From contig JAQFWX010000006.1 of the NCBI GenBank assembly GCA_027605045.1, forward strand, positions 124,001 to 188,000: a DNA stretch of 64,000 nt, given 5' to 3'. Under the pieces are notes generated by a model. The model was not told the origin of the DNA. It searched no databases and saw only the letters and a list, made by a program, of their open reading frames with translations. The number at the start of each line of letters is the position of its first letter. Positions within the stretch are counted from its first letter, which is position 1. Shown in pieces: positions 12,301 to 25,800 of this stretch. The DNA is from Phallus indusiatus. Its lineage: Eukaryota; Basidiomycota; Agaricomycetes; Phallales; Phallaceae. A program made the position numbers and the translations under genes.

Positions 12301-14740
12301 GGATTGACAGGTCATGGACACCAACAAAAAAAGAACCGAATGGGCTAAGTATTGACTTGATATCTTCAATATCGTCAAAAATATTTTGTAGCGCATTTAT
12401 CGACAGAGGTTCTTGCGCAGTTATAATTGCGCCTACGATCGTCTTGAAGTCTTCGACGAAGTCCTTGTCATCGACTTCTGCCTGGCTTGAGATGATTTGA
12501 CGATATAGTCCGTATAATGATGAAGACGAGTTTGAGATACAGGTTTCCCATTTCTTCTTCACCAGTTGCGAACGCTTAATAGTGGGATTCATGAACTCAC
12601 AAACGGTCTGCGCCCATTGGAACAGACCTTCTGCACGCTCAGCTAATATGTTGCGCCAATTTCTGTCTATATTGTCTAGAATTGACGATATTGAGTCCAG
12701 ACGCTTCGAGATATAGACTTCAATATCGCGACGTATTTCCTCGGCATCAGTATCACCCATCCGGATACATGGAATGTTGAATTTTTGAAATTGATCTCCA
12801 ATATCCTGTTCAGGACGAGTTGTAACCATCAAACGATAGTTTTTGGGAAGCTCGGACCACCTGCCGAGGAGGATTTCCAGCATTTCCTCGCGTTCGTTTC
12901 GGTCTCCACTTTCATCTAGCGCATCTACAACGATAATCACCGGTCCCGTAATTTCTGCATTTTTCGAAGGCTTGATAATAAACTCGTTGAATTGTGTTTC
13001 AGGATCCTCAGTCTCCCGAACCGCAGTGTTGTGAGTAATGTTCTCCACCAACTCTTTTCGCCACAGCACGTCACCATCTGCCAAGTCGCGCGATATCGTG
13101 CTAAAAAGGCAACTTCGCCGGTTTGGGAGACTCCTGTCGAAACGGAACATGGATCCAAGTCGATTTTGTTCCTTGAACATTCCCGCGATTGTATGTGCTA
13201 TCGCGGACTTTCCTACTCCCGCTTGCCCACTCACTACAAGAATCTGTGGCGATGCGTCGTCGTTGATGCGTTTCAATATATCATCGATCAGCCTTCGACG
13301 AGTCCCTGGTAGGCACTGTTTTCCAGGTAGAGGCGGAGTACCGTTATAACGCATGTCCTTGAGTAAATGTAAACCAACTTACAACGAAAGGGTGATATCA
13401 TGAATAAATGATAACAATTAATCAATGTAAACATACTTAATTCACTAACACCCTTTTCCACACGAAGTGTCACAATGCTAGTTTGAAGATTGACTGAACT
13501 TTTCATATTCTCCATAAGCCGGTCGAAGCTTTGGTTGAAATCTCGGATCTTGTCATCCGCACTCCCGAAAATTCCTTTCAATGTGTTATTAACTAGACAT
13601 CGAAAATCAGACTTGATTGCGCGATGACAAGATATGAGGAATAACAACCTGTGTCTTCGGTACAGTATGCTCGTATATAATACGCGCATTCGGTAGTTTG
13701 CCGAACCACCGCGGAAAGTGTCTTAGACTGGGTATTGGTCAGCTCAGATAGCCGTTTCGAATCCATAATGTAGTCGTAAACGTCCTTCAATTTATCACAT
13801 AGCTGTTTAATCCTGTCGTCACGATTCTTTTTTGCGATGATCGTCTTACAAGAAATGAATATAGCTCACGAGAAAAAATAAGATGCTCTTACCTTTGGAA
13901 TAACGGATAGAACACTCCATGCCACTTTCACATATGGGCTTATCTAAAATAGAAAAGAACTTTGAAAAAGGATGGAAGTATGTTTGCTAAGGGGGGTTAC
14001 CTCGGAAATTTCATCTATTATTCCTACAAAAATTTCAAATTTGTCGATAAACGATGACCAAGTTTCCTCATTATCCTTGTAGACCTGCTCCGCAGAGGTG
14101 ACCAAGTTGACAACCTTGGCTGGGACTTCCAGATTCGGTAGATTTCCCAACGCCGCTGAAGCTTGTTCTACCACTTCCGAAGTGACGTCGGATATTCTCT
14201 TAATCCTAAATGTTATTTGGCATTTCCCAGCGACATCCAATTTACATGGACCTGTAATCATGTGAGTGCTAGACTAACAACGATGTTTTCGAATAATCAG
14301 AACTACTTTGTGTCTTGAGGAGCTCAGTGACTCGGCTTTCGCACGAGCCAATTTTACTGTCTGAAATCAATCGATGGGTCCGGATAACGATAAACGTCAT
14401 GAGCGTGTCTTCAGTAGGTTCACTGGTACTACATTGTAATGTGAAATGACATCGAAACGGATCGCAATTGTTGATAACGTACAATACGAAAGACTCGTCC
14501 CAGATCACACAGCTGTTATCACCTTTCTTCAATGCGCGTTTGGTGCTCGTTATCGCATGGTTTCCATTCTTGATCTCTATTTGAAACTTGGGATCACTTT
14601 TCCATGAGGAGGGTGGAGGATTAATCAAGCGAACGTCTTTATTCGAAGGGATTGCGATTCACGAATGAGATTGAAGCGAAATTTGAATAAGGAATTTTGG
14701 AGTCACCATATATTTTTATACCTTCCGTTAAATCGGGCAT
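9366..14740 (-). pseudogene. C2-NACHT-WD40 STAND protein (NLR-like), copy A, frameshifted
   Basis: Spliced model (minus): exons 14740-14707, 14636-14307, 14251-14001, 13943-13893, 13844-13649, 13592-13437, 13377-11894, 11839-9712 and 9660-9366. The exon phases match copies B and D. Order of parts: a C2-like domain (WKSDP; IWDESFVLYV), a helical region (SPYVKVAWSVLSVIPK; TTECAYYIRAY), a NACHT ATPase with Walker A GQAGVGKS and Walker B VIIVVDALDES, a winged-helix-like VRPVHTSLFDFF, a WD40 array and a cap exon with GWVLGLQGERLFWVP. In the WD40 exon one base is missing relative to copy D in the C/G tract at about 11205-11208, so the frame breaks early in the array and resumes in another frame to the end. 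STAND proteins of this type act in fungal non-self recognition or programmed cell death. The break may be real or a homopolymer sequencing error. Copy D, in the opposite arm, is the closest relative. Confidence 0.85.
11200..11212 (-). other. One-base frameshift in copy A
   Basis: On the minus strand copy A reads ATTTCCCCAACGG where copy D reads ATTTCTCCCAACGG. The loss of one base shifts the WD40 reading frame. The summed exon lengths of copy A are one base short of a multiple of three, as expected, and every other exon keeps phase. Confidence 0.8.
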
Positions 14741-16149
14741 AACCAAATCTCGTTGAACAATTGTAATAATGAGCAAGTTATCCGGACTAAAGGGCTGAGC
14801 GCTGCGACCCAGATCCGTGGGGGGCGAGAATTGTGTTCAAAACGCCTTGAGTGGTATGAACTTTATTTAATAATTTTCAGTCTATGTTGCAATCTTCTTC
14901 ATTGGCTAACGTCAATACAAGGTTTCTTTCTATACCTAGGAACGTCTAGAATCTGCAGATTCAGAGTCCGCACAATTGCCAGACCTCAAACCCTATCAAC
15001 AACTTGAAATGGACGAATAAACCCTAGCTTCGATAAAAAAGAATGGTTAAAACTTACCTGAAGTAAAGAATGAGCTCACAAAACGTGACGACGTATTCAT
15101 CACGAATGTACTTTAAGCTCTCCGTGTTAAGTACGAAACTGAGGCTCGACGTCTTGCAGCACAAGGCCATAAGGAAATGTCCTGGGAAACTGAATCTAAA
15201 CCGGCTCGTTACGGGTCACGGAAACTTGCGACGAAAACTTAACACTGGTACCTTTCTAAATTATCTTTTTCGTAGGGACTTATGTGTCTAACAATTTATT
15301 GAAAATTTCACCCTATATCACGTCTTGGAAGTACATAGGAAATACGGATTACGATTAGCACGATTTAGCGTTAAACACCTAGCGCGAAATGCTGGCCTCG
15401 TCCAACCCTCGTTCAACCCTCGTCGCGGTGGGCCTGGTGAATAGCCTTCGATACAACATATCTCTTACGCGTCTTGATTAGTTTCAATCGGAAAGGATCG
15501 TAGAAGGTGGTTGCACTGATGCTTGTCTCTCGTGGGCAATGTCTGGAATAAGCGTTGCCTCGTCTCCTTGACCATCCACAAGCGGGGCTTCAGATTAGAT
15601 TTTATCACACATTTCCGTGAAGCTGTGACCATGATCAAGACTACATTGTCAAATATGTTAGAAGATTACCTCGCATACGCTTTTCTTGATTCGGTCGCAT
15701 CTTTATTTTTGGGCTTATCCTATCCTATTCAATTCAAGCACAACGATATATCACGAGTTTGTTCTTTTCTTGTACCTATTCGTTCTAGAAATGCTCATTC
15801 ATTTTTTTTGTACTTGGTCTATTGAAGACATTCCTCTGTTGCTGTAGAGCAGAACATACTTATGCGCGCAAATCACCCTTAAAGGTCTGCATTTGGATAG
15901 ACAATAAATGACCGTACCGACGCGCGTGCTGCCATCCCAATTTCCTGTTGGTGTCCTGTTTATAAGATGACAGCAGTTTATTCGAATAGGACAATCGGAA
16001 CACTCTGGTACGACACAAAACCCGCACGGCTCAACGAAACTCAATGGAAACATACGGTCTCGCCACTCTTGGAATCGGTGACAATACTCAGTTTGTATAA
16101 ATCGTGCGCTGACGATCGTCTCGGCTCTGTGACTCAGTGACTCTCCCTT

Positions 16150-16550
16150 CCTATCCTTTGTCTCTCTTCCACTTCTTTTCCCTTGCTTTACAAATGCGTT
16201 TATATAGTTTCGTCTGGGAAATGTTGTTATTTTATATCTAATTTGGATTGAACATGCGGTATGATGATACAAGGCTAGGTGCACTGCGAGCGTGGGTTCC
16301 CGGGAACCCGAGTTTCGTTCAACTTTCAAGATGAGGTGGGTGTAATCCTTATTGAATTTTTTTGTTGATGTCAAGACATGATCCTGATAGAATTGTTTTC
16401 AAGACATCGAACGGTCACGATAGATTGACACATATCAGAACTTTAGCCCTATTGAGGGCAAACAGGCAAGACGTCGCAGAACGGAGGAAGGGGCCAGTCG
16501 ATACGGTTTTACTTTTCCTCGAGGCTTTATTCGAGATTTTGGCGTCCAGG
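16150..16550 (+). repeat. Repeat R2, copy 3
   Basis: This is a direct relative of the copies at 1700-2250 and 7700-8150 and the inverted-repeat partner of 54850-55250. The translated block reads RANRQDVAERRKGPVDTV here and MRATRENVSERRKMLVDTV in the partner, so the reading frame is the best preserved part. Confidence 0.6.
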
Positions 16551-16789
16551 ACATATCCCGACCCCGTCTCTCCTGTGTCTTCCATCACGACTTTGGTCTA
16601 TCACAATAATGAAGAATCACCTGGATGTTCCGTTGATAGAGCATCTTCCACCGCCTCTTCCCTAAAGTTCGCGAGAAACGGCCTCAGTGGTGTCGTTTTC
16701 CTCCGCGTCAACTGTCAAACCCATCGAGCCACAGTCACCTCAGAGCTAGAATCAATTCCGTTTCCATCACGAAGGCCGGCACCCTTCCC

Positions 16790-17390
16790 GAAGCTTGCCA
16801 ATAGCACCCGTGTCCATAAACTCCTCCACCCCATCACCTATCGCGCCTGCTCCTTTCCAGTATCGCTCTTACAAACGTACCAAACCCACCCGACCCGTCG
16901 ACGACAGTGACGTAGAAACACGCTCTGCACGATATGAAGCCCCTACCCTAAGCCTGCAGGCGTTGAAAAGGACTACGCGTCTTTCTGCTCTTCTCGGTCA
17001 ACACATTGTACCATGGCTCCGTCTTCAATTAAATCTGGTGCTTTAACCGGTTACAGAAATCTTTCAACGCCCTACTTCAAGCTCCAGTGCTTCTTCTGCA
17101 ACCATCACACCGACCCGACACCGACCCGACACGATATTAACCCCACTTCAATCGTCGCCCCCTCCGGTGGATTTTAGATCTCCTATACACCAAGCAAGGA
17201 CCTGGTCCTCCGCTGTCTTCGGAAGCAATCGGGCCCCTCCAGCTGTACCACTGTTTCCGCACATAGAACGCGTTATCCTCTCGATGGAATTCGTGGTGAT
17301 CAATGGTCAACAAAACCTTGAAGTAAACCGCGAAAGCACGTCCCCATGTAAAATAACATCACTCTTAGTCGGTTGGAAATTTTGATATTT
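16790..17390 (+). pseudogene. Decayed gene with a basic/acidic nuclear-type motif
   Basis: Frames here translate to a segment with YKRTKPTRPVDDSDVETRSA and TRLSALLGQH, then RSPIHQ and NRAPPAVPLFPHIERVILSM in a shifted frame. The reverse complement of about 54050-54560 has the same blocks (PNKRTKLARPADDSDVETRS; TRLSALLGQHTIPWL; RSPIHQ). Neither arm keeps one frame through all blocks. KRTK followed by an acidic stretch resembles a nuclear localisation signal, but no domain is recognisable. I read it as a gene of unknown function that was duplicated with the NLR and has since decayed in both arms; introns I failed to place could rescue part of it. Confidence 0.35.
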
Positions 17391-18924
17391 CGCCCAACAA
17401 TCCATTACACCATCGTCGCGAACCATATCGAAGCTTGGGTCAACCTCTATTCAGGGTACGGATTTATCGCCGATTTACCGGAGACGTTCCAGCTGATACA
17501 CGTCTCTCTCAAACGAGTCACTCGAACAATCCCGGAAGCCTTTCCTAATAATTTTTTCTATTCTGACGTATTTTGACTCGTTTTATACACGTACATCCAA
17601 AATCTATAACAACCAAATTACAGAAGCATGAGCCACGCGCCAGCCAGCATCAACGCATGATATGACGGCTGGTCAGTATGCATGCAAAACCTTTAAGCAG
17701 TTCAAACCAAAAGTGTTGCGGCTGGAGCAAATGACGGGTAGGAAACAGGTACCCGCCAAACCTGAATCCACTGATTGAACCTGGCCTGGTCGATAGAGCT
17801 GAGCGGTAGGTACACAAATGCGTCAGATGCACATAATGCATATGTACTTATGATAGAGGCAATATACACATAAAAAAACCACCCAAATAACGTTGATACT
17901 AGTTAGAGAAGAGTGTGGAATCTTTCACCGAAAGACGTTGTGTTAGGAGGTATCTGGAGGAGTTGGGCGTTGTCCCTCGGACCTCTTCTCCAGGTACAGA
18001 TACACCCACCATTGACAGGCTTTGCGGTATCGAAAGCCTTGAAATAATCAGCATTCCTACCTTGCTTCGGTTCACTTTAAGGAGACAGAGACGATGTAAG
18101 CTTTCACACCGGGGGTTGGTGATCGCGACGCGCGTATCCAGAATGAGGACGATCATTGCGAGGGGGGGTCGCGTGCGGAACGGTTCTGATAAACCATGAC
18201 CGTCTATAAACAGGACATTGAGAGAGGATTAGTAGAAAGCAGTAGCATGATGATAATGTCTATTACAAACCCTGAATAATACCATATATCATCCACACAA
18301 GGTATAATCATTCATTTACTGTCAATCTGAAGGCTGATGAGCGCGAGTATTACGAGTGGCTCCTGAGGCGGTTTGCACATACACATGTTCTGTTGTACAA
18401 CAACAAGAAACGCCCAACAAACCAGGTATGAATCTTTATCTCTTGAAACGAAAAAAAAACAACGGGAAACGCGGGTCCTTGGTATGCCGTCGTGGTTGGG
18501 GACGGTGTGCTCGAAACCGGGAATGCGCCCGAACTAGCGATGGAATAAGTCCGACGCTCCCTTCTAACGATTCGGCGATTGTTTTTGGTTTTTGTTACGG
18601 CTTTTTTAAAGCATATGAATGAGTCTTGAAGATCTTCTTTGATTAAAAATCACAAGAAAACACATTAGCAATGGACGGATGGGGCCTAGTATCTGCACGC
18701 GTCGGTTGGAACTGGACTGTGTGACTACAGTGAATGAACGGGTAATGAATTAATGAAGAGTTAGGAATATTTCATGTGGTACACCTGGGTATGGCTGTGA
18801 GTTCTCTCTACGCGGTAAAAGTTCAAGGACAAGTATCAATATACATGCCCATCGACAATACGCGAAATAATGTCGATGCCCCCAGGAAATTAAAAAATGA
18901 AAGCATTGCCTTTTTCAACGGAAG

Positions 18925-20110
18925 TTATTGTATAATGTAAGGTATTTGAGGCCCGGGGCCTGAGGTTGGTGATTGGCTCCCTACTATACGGGTGCATTCG
19001 TTCTTGGCCAGCTCCATGCTGAGGAAAGCTTTAAGATCGTCTAGAGATCCACGTTGCTTTCGATTGATCTTTGAGGTAATCGACATGGAAGCCCTGACTA
19101 GGCCTGACTTCTCATCACTGACTTCTGGAGGTAAGCACACCGTAAGACGCGCATCTAGAGCAAGAACGATGACTGGTGCGAAGAGAAGAACGCGCCCGTT
19201 TCTCGAACTGTCTGTTGCGAAAGGGAGAGCATGCGACCGTCCTGATATCAGCCTATGAATAAGCCAGCGATGGCAGAATATTCGACCAGGCCAACATTCC
19301 ACAGTCTGAAACACAATAGTCGTGTAGTGCTGGTTCGCGGCGACATCCGCAGCCAAGGAGTAGGCTTCGATGTAGGGCAAGACGGAGATGATCAGCGAGA
19401 GGAAAACACTGGCTCGGTGATTCCACCGGCTCGGCCAATGTTGAAACAGTATGCATTGACACTCTCAATGTTTTGATGTATGGCACGTCGCACGAACCGC
19501 AGGCTATATTTCCTCTTGAGAACCGCTGTAAGTGACGCGCGACCTGCGCCGTGCCAAAAACTGCTAAATACCGAGTCAAGTGCCACTGGGGATCAACGCC
19601 GGAGCAAGAAAAAGGTGATATTTACTGTTGTTGAATAAAATACACTGTTTGCAAAACCCCCCATATGCTGCGCGGCGGTTCCCCAACCCATCGACCTGGA
19701 AGTAGCCTATCCATAATCCAGCGTGAGGATGGACCCTTCCTGTTGTCCCACCTGACCTCAGAGCGCAAGAACAGGAGGTAGAATAGAGTTGGTACCGGGT
19801 TCAGGGTGGAGCAGGTCGCGTTGAGCAATGCTTAACTTCGTAGGCTTTTTAAAGCCCAGCTAGCGTCCGTGTGAACCCAATTGTCGAGTTTGGAAACATT
19901 TGGCGTATGTCTCTATGGTCTATGGGTGTCATTCATTGGATCTGTCGTACTCGTTCGTACAGGCCATGAGCAATCTTGACTTGATCTTGTTTATGCTCGA
20001 ACTTTGTCTTCCCGCGCTTGTTCTTCAAACTCTCCCTTCCCCAATTATGGTTTTTCCTTTACATGCGTAGTCTTGACCCATCATATACCCTTTTTGTCAC
20101 AGTTTTGTGA
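18925..20110 (-). repeat. Repeat R1, second copy
   Basis: The longest surviving frame is minus 19380-18925 (151 codons), reading ..SLAADVAANQ.. and ..ALPFATDSSRNGRVLLF... Its relatives are 5927-5616 (minus) and 51769-52383 (plus). A GTTGTTGAATAAAAT string near 19626, also met near 8800 and 63355 in the arms, looks like a retained polyadenylation-type element. No domain is recognised. Confidence 0.5.
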
Positions 20111-21081
20111 GCAAGGGAGTTGACACCGTGAACGTGTTCACGTCACCAGCGTTAGCGTCAAGCCGCGAGCCATTTCCAGACGCAAGTTTTACTGAGCTGA
20201 AACGGATCTCACAAATTGACAACCCCAAAACCGGCGCGCGATTAAGGTCTATCAAACAGATTAATAGGAAAGTTACGAATGGTTCAATGTATTAGGAGTA
20301 TGCAAACACGTTATAGAATATAAATGCTATTGATTCAGAATGGGCGTAGTTTGCCATGCCTGTGCTTTGTATGGAGATAATGGATCTGAGAAGGTTGTTT
20401 TGCGATTGCTGATATAAACCATGGTCCCAACGTCTGCCTCGCAAAAGTCGCCATTAGACCTCCGTATGAAATCTTGCAGGCTTCTTCACCAATGTGACTT
20501 CGTCGCGGAACATGCAGACGCAACTAGGAACGCATTCCCTACATCAATCCAATGGTAAAGATGGGGGGACTTCCATATTGTACTTGAAGACAATCCCGGA
20601 CCAAGCTGAAAGTGTCTTTCGAAGATTCATGTTCGTCATGGATGCGTACGTGCGTAGATTGGATATAGGGGAATTGGGGCAAACAACTTCCCCCTGGTAT
20701 TGAAAAGCCATCAATATTATGCCTCTATAGATCAAAAACAGAAGGGCGTTACAACTCCGCTTTCACAAGAGCTTGTTTCCAAAAAAAAATTTTCGTCCAT
20801 CTTCCCAGCAGCTCTGACTGATGTTTCACCCGAATTACCAACGGTTACGTTGGAGCGTGGGTACACCAGTGTTGGAATGAGTCATGGCGATAGCGTGAGG
20901 GTTGGATCGAAGCGGATGGTTGTTCTGGACCTGTTAACACCAGGGTCACTAGCGCTGGACATCCGGGATACCAAGAGAAGTGCACTTCAAACATCAGTTA
21001 AGGTAATGGTTGGGAGTACAATGCGCGTTCCGGAAGACTTTGGTAGCGAAGTTTTGAGAAAGTGATTGAAAAAACGGACCG

Positions 21082-21348
21082 ATGCAGACAGTTTGCGGGC
21101 GATCACAGAAAAGTATGGAAGACATAGCGTTAGTACGTTGTCCCATCTTCGTAACGTTAAATAATTTGGTTTCCGCTGGATTTGGACCGGTCCAGCGTGT
21201 GCGATGGTGTACCCAAGTGCGCGTTGAAGGACGCGTGACTGCCGTGACAGGTGCTAAAGTCAAACGATGCCAACGATGCAGGCACCTTAGAAGAAGGCAC
21301 TGCCCAGGAGAGAATGCGACGGATATTTGCAAACTTACATTTCATTAG
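21082..21348 (+). CDS. Cysteine-rich frame of unknown function
   Basis: The last third of this 88-codon frame holds KRCQRCRHLRRRHCPG followed by another cysteine, a spacing that resembles a small zinc-binding knuckle. The stop follows soon after. Upstream frames (20494-21065) lie in other phases and could be exons, but I could not build a convincing spliced gene. It may be a remnant of a fungal transposable element or a DNA-binding protein; this is a guess from the cysteine pattern alone. Confidence 0.2.
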   Translation: MQTVCGRSQKSMEDIALVRCPIFVTLNNLVSAGFGPVQRVRWCTQVRVEGRVTAVTGAKVKRCQRCRHLRRRHCPGENATDICKLTFH

Positions 21349-22897
21349 GGATCCCTTTTTCGCGATTTGATCCGTATCAGCTTATGCTATTCGTCTCGGT
21401 AATGGCACTGCACTCCCAACCACTATCTTAACTCACGCTTGAGAGCTCGAGCAATGGGTGAATTTTGTTTTCGCAACCCGGAATGTCAAGCTTCACCTAA
21501 AGCTTCAAGCCTCAAGAGCCAGCGATCATCGCGTCAATAATAACCCACTTTGACCCAATCTTCACACTACCACAAACGAACCCTCAGGCTTCCGACGCCG
21601 ATGTACTCTCAAACTAATCAACCATAGCCGCTAGGGAAATGACCAAGAATTTTACCCAGGAGAAGTCCCCTGAGAAAAATGTGTTTTGTATAATATTCAC
21701 CCTTTTCAATAACAGAGGGGACATCGGTTACCTCATTCTGCCTGCAACTAATCCGTTCGCATTCGCATCCAGGGCGGGAACGGACCGAACGGTTCTTCTC
21801 AAAGTTTACCAACAATAGCGCGTCACCGGTCACCTATGAATCCGTGTACCGCCAGCCACTTTACACGAATTTGTGTTAGTAAAAGACAAGTGAATCATCC
21901 CTTATACCTAATGTTTCCCACAATCGATTTCTTGCACAGGTGTTGCTATCCCCATCATTGCATCCCGAGATATTCGGGCTCCACGTCGAATCGAGAATTG
22001 GAGGTGGAAGCGAAAGCGGAGGGATAAGTTGATGTTTTTAAGATGTTCAAACATCCGGTTTATATACTGTAAGGGGAGTCGGGCATACCCGTACTACGCA
22101 TCTTTGTGTCGGAACAATAAACCAAACGTGGCCAGTGGACCATAAACAGCAAACAGTAAACAAGGGAATCTCTCTGTTCACGAACCATTCCAATTTCAGA
22201 CACAGAGGAGCAACAGTGATCGGAGTAAGTCTCGGATTTATGGATGCAGACAACAACTTGGCTATCATTCCCAAGAAGTCTCTGTTGCTCTTGACATGGA
22301 CAAGCAACCAATTATTCAATCAGTTACACTATAATTATAAACGCGGTATTCAGGTATTCGCTTCAATAAATCCCGCTCAATTATTTTGGTTGGTTCACGT
22401 TGGTTCACGATAACAATGGTAAATGAGATTTAGCCACACCACCTGGAGTTTTTTGCAAGTACGCGCGTATTCAAATTTCGGGTCCTCTTGAGCCTGCGAT
22501 CCTCATGATAACCTGTGGGTATCCTTTGCAGCAACCTCCCACTTTACTTTTGGGGTTCTCGCACATTCTAACTCAATTGCATTGCACACACATAAAAACA
22601 ATTGACGTTCGGCATCGGGATAAACTCATAGAGAGTCAATGGACGAAATTTAGTACATATCCCATTCAGCTTCGATATATGCCCGATTCTCTGTAAACAT
22701 CACCTCCAAATCTCGGATAGTGAGAAATACCAGTGCTCTTGACGTCGAAATAAATATGGAATAATCATACTCGTAAGTTCATTCGCGATCCAATCGACTT
22801 TCTGCCTCATATAGATTTCATTTTCCTTGTAACAGGCCTAGGTAAATCGGTAAGGAATCACATATATATTAAGAATTCTGTCTGGACTTTACTTGTT

Positions 22898-25800
22898 TCA
22901 TGATTTACATTTTGTCCAATCAGAACCATGTACAAAATTTGTAAAATTCAGTTTTGTAACGTTTCGAAATGGTCGATGCGTCATGCATGGAAACCAGAAC
23001 CCCTGTCTCATCTTTGGTGGGACCCAAAACAAAAGTTCGCCCTGCAGACCCAACACCCAGCCGTGATCATTCACTTCATTGAAAGCGAGAAGTGAAGCCT
23101 TTCTCCACGCCATTAATGCATAATCCAATGTCTCCGTCTTGGATGATATCGATGTTCTGAGTTTCTCTCTCAGTGAATCCCATTGAATGTAAATAAGTGA
23201 TGCTGAACTTACCCCTCAATAACGGAACCATCTGCATCAATAGCCAGCAAAGGAGGAGCATTATACAGGGTAGATGTTACTATCTCATATGCATCCAAAT
23301 CCCAAACATAATGTTGCCGGGACGATTGGGTTAGAACTACCAGACGCCTAAGTTTGCTGAAAACTAGGGTTTCGGTATCTTCCGGGAACGGGTATCGAAT
23401 TGTTTTGGTTATCATGTTTTTAGTTGGTATGTCCCAGATATCTAAGAATTCAGGGTACCTCCAACTCATATTCTCATCGACGGACATTGTTATAAGATGA
23501 CTCGAGTCATCGGAGAGCCAAATGTTCTGCACCGGTCGACCTAACGATGGACCAGTGAGCAAATTTTCGGTGTCTACATCGAGGATTTTAATTTCTCCAT
23601 CATTAATCCATGCCATATACTTTCCATCGAGGGATCGTCGCCTTCCGCGCTCAAGATGTAAGAATGGAATCGAGCCCACTGTTTCGCCCGTTATATCCAA
23701 TATATTGACACCGTTTTGTGACATGTATATGACATGTTTCCCGTTAGCAGAAACAGCAATCGGGGTCGAGTGGAACTCTGGCCCAAATGTAAATGATTCC
23801 CCTACTCTGTCACCCGAATCGCATTCCCGGACTTCCGCCTTATCCCCATATATGACAGCAAAGCGGGTACCTCGCACGGGGAGAAGAGATTCTAGGTTAT
23901 ATGGACACTCGATTGGCCCACAAATCAATTTACGGGTACGACTATCCCATATCTTGATGGTTCTTTCGTGCGCAGAGATAAGATAGTTGTCCAAATACAC
24001 GAGTGCGGTGATTGAATTGGCTGGTCCATCATCGACATTTACAACGATTTCGCCTTCTTTATCATCCCAGAGACAGAGTCCGCGGCTGTTACCGTACGCC
24101 ACGCGCACGTTTTCCTCGTCGGGAGAAACTTCGACAGGACCGTTGTCTTTAAGTTCAGTGTCAAAGATAACCGTGTTCGTTGTTGTAATATCCGAGATCT
24201 GGAGATAGTTTTTATCGAGAATCGTCTTATACCAAAGAATGAGATATGAGCCCCGTAGCCAACCTGCATATACACTCCCAATTTCATTGCTGTGCAAATG
24301 ATTCGATTCTATGGATTTATCCCATTGTTGAACACGAAGTGTACCATCAATTGTGTACAACGCGATTGATTTGGAATCATGTGAGAACCCCAAACAATCA
24401 ATCACTTCGTCTTCATAGGATCGAGTGATTAGATCTCCCGTAGACACACTCCAAATCGAGTACAATCTGCCGGAGGTGACAAGGAAATATTGATCATCGG
24501 GCGAAAGGCAAAGGCTCGTGATGTACTTCCCGTGTCGAATTTCGGTGAGTTTAGTGTTTATCCGTAAATCCCTGATTTCTATTGTTTCGTCGTCTTTTGG
24601 AAAGGCAATGTAGCTGTCAGTGAGTGCCAGATCTCTCCCAGTACTATAGCAGGGCATGACACAGTGCTGCGTTTGACATCGAGTATTCCATATGTACACA
24701 TCATCCTCTTCGCACCTATTAAAGGCAATCCACTGCCCGTTGGGAGAAATTGCGGAGAAATAGTACCGATTTTCAAAGACTTCAACAATCTGACGACTTT
24801 TTCGTTCGAGTACGAATATTGCACCCTCTATTGTCACCCGGATTATAAAGCACCCGTCCGAAGATATGGTGCAATGGTGACACTCATTATCGACTATCCC
24901 CTCATATCTCTCTATCCTCGTTTCCTTTGTCTCCGTATTCCAAACAAGGATATCACCACCGGAAAAACAACAATAAACCAATTCACCATCAAGGGAATAT
25001 ACGATATCACTGACCCCTGAAGCATGGTGATCTCGTCCAGTTTTTAAATGGGCGAGGTGTTCCCCTGTTATATAGTTCCATAGTAAAAATTCGCCTGTAG
25101 CACCGGATGCAGCTGCGATGTATCTGTCTTTCGAGGAAAAAGCAATCTTGGGATATGGAAGTGTCTGCGTGAGACCGATCGTGCGTGATGAACTGACAGG
25201 TTGGCCAATTTCGAACGTGAATAGTTCAGGGTATCTTTTAAGATACCTTTTCGACACAAATGAATCACAAGGAGCAAAGGGAAGGGCCGAGAGATAAAGG
25301 TGCGGCGTGCTCTCCGTCATTATACCTCCAAAATCAACTCCAAACTTCCATGCATCCGTTGCATCTGCAGCCAAATCGCTATCTGTATCCTATTGCCATC
25401 TGAGTTAGCCATTTATATACATGCGAGAGGCGAAGAATCACCCACTTTACACCAATCTGCTATTTCTCGCATCGCCACACAACCCTGGTCGACTGCATAT
25501 AGTAAACCAAGCACCTCGAAATAATACATCAGGCTGTTGTCCATCAATCTCCGGATTTCAAAAACAATTTCCTTCTCAACAGAAGAGAACCGGAGATGCA
25601 AGGCCCAAAAACGACATGAATACGACAAGTGGAATGGAATGACATCCTCAACACGTGCACTGAAATTAGGCACCTCTTCATTGCGCCGGTGTGATGTCTC
25701 GAGCTGACAGATATTGAAGCAGAGCATCCGGTCCATCACTTTCAGACAACCGAACGTCATCCGGCTTTGGTCTGACGTGTCGATGTAATACTCTTCGGCG

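Larger units (their letters stand above)
8100..19600 (+). repeat. Left arm of the large inverted repeat
   Basis: This arm matches the reverse complement of about 51600-64000 over almost its whole length. Anchors run from the outer to the inner end: CCCAGCTCA..CACCTTCTCATAGA at 8101 pairs with the window end at 64000; TATAAAGGAAGCGGC at 8376 pairs with about 63755; NLR copy A pairs with NLR copy D; an RSPIHQ-containing frame near 17170 pairs with about 54160; the PFAT.SSR block near 19220 pairs with 52030. Similarity is highest across the NLR exons and falls in the flanks. The right arm runs off the window, so the true outer boundary is unknown. Confidence 0.8.
14741..22897. other. Repeat-rich region between NLR copies A and B
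   Basis: No intact gene is supported. From 14741 to about 19600 the sequence belongs to the inverted-repeat arm and holds decayed frames with partners on the right side: near 15070-15250 (MSSQNV.TYSSRMY), 15800-16370 (a region resembling the flanks of copies B and D), 16150-16550 (R2), 16790-17390 (KRTK..RP.DDSDVETRSA), 17900-18160 and 18470-18620. From 19450 to 20110 it continues as R1. From 20110 to 22890 I see no family match except a cysteine-rich frame near 21240-21345. None has a convincing start, splice pattern and full domain together. Confidence 0.55.

Noticed and set aside
16362..16910. 182-codon plus-strand frame as an intact gene
   Set aside because: It runs across R2 and the next repeat block, but the partner in the right arm keeps the conserved blocks in different phases, so the long frame looks accidental.
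23522..23986. 154-codon plus-strand frame inside copy B
   Set aside because: It is antisense to the WD40 exon; equivalent shadows appear in copies A and C.
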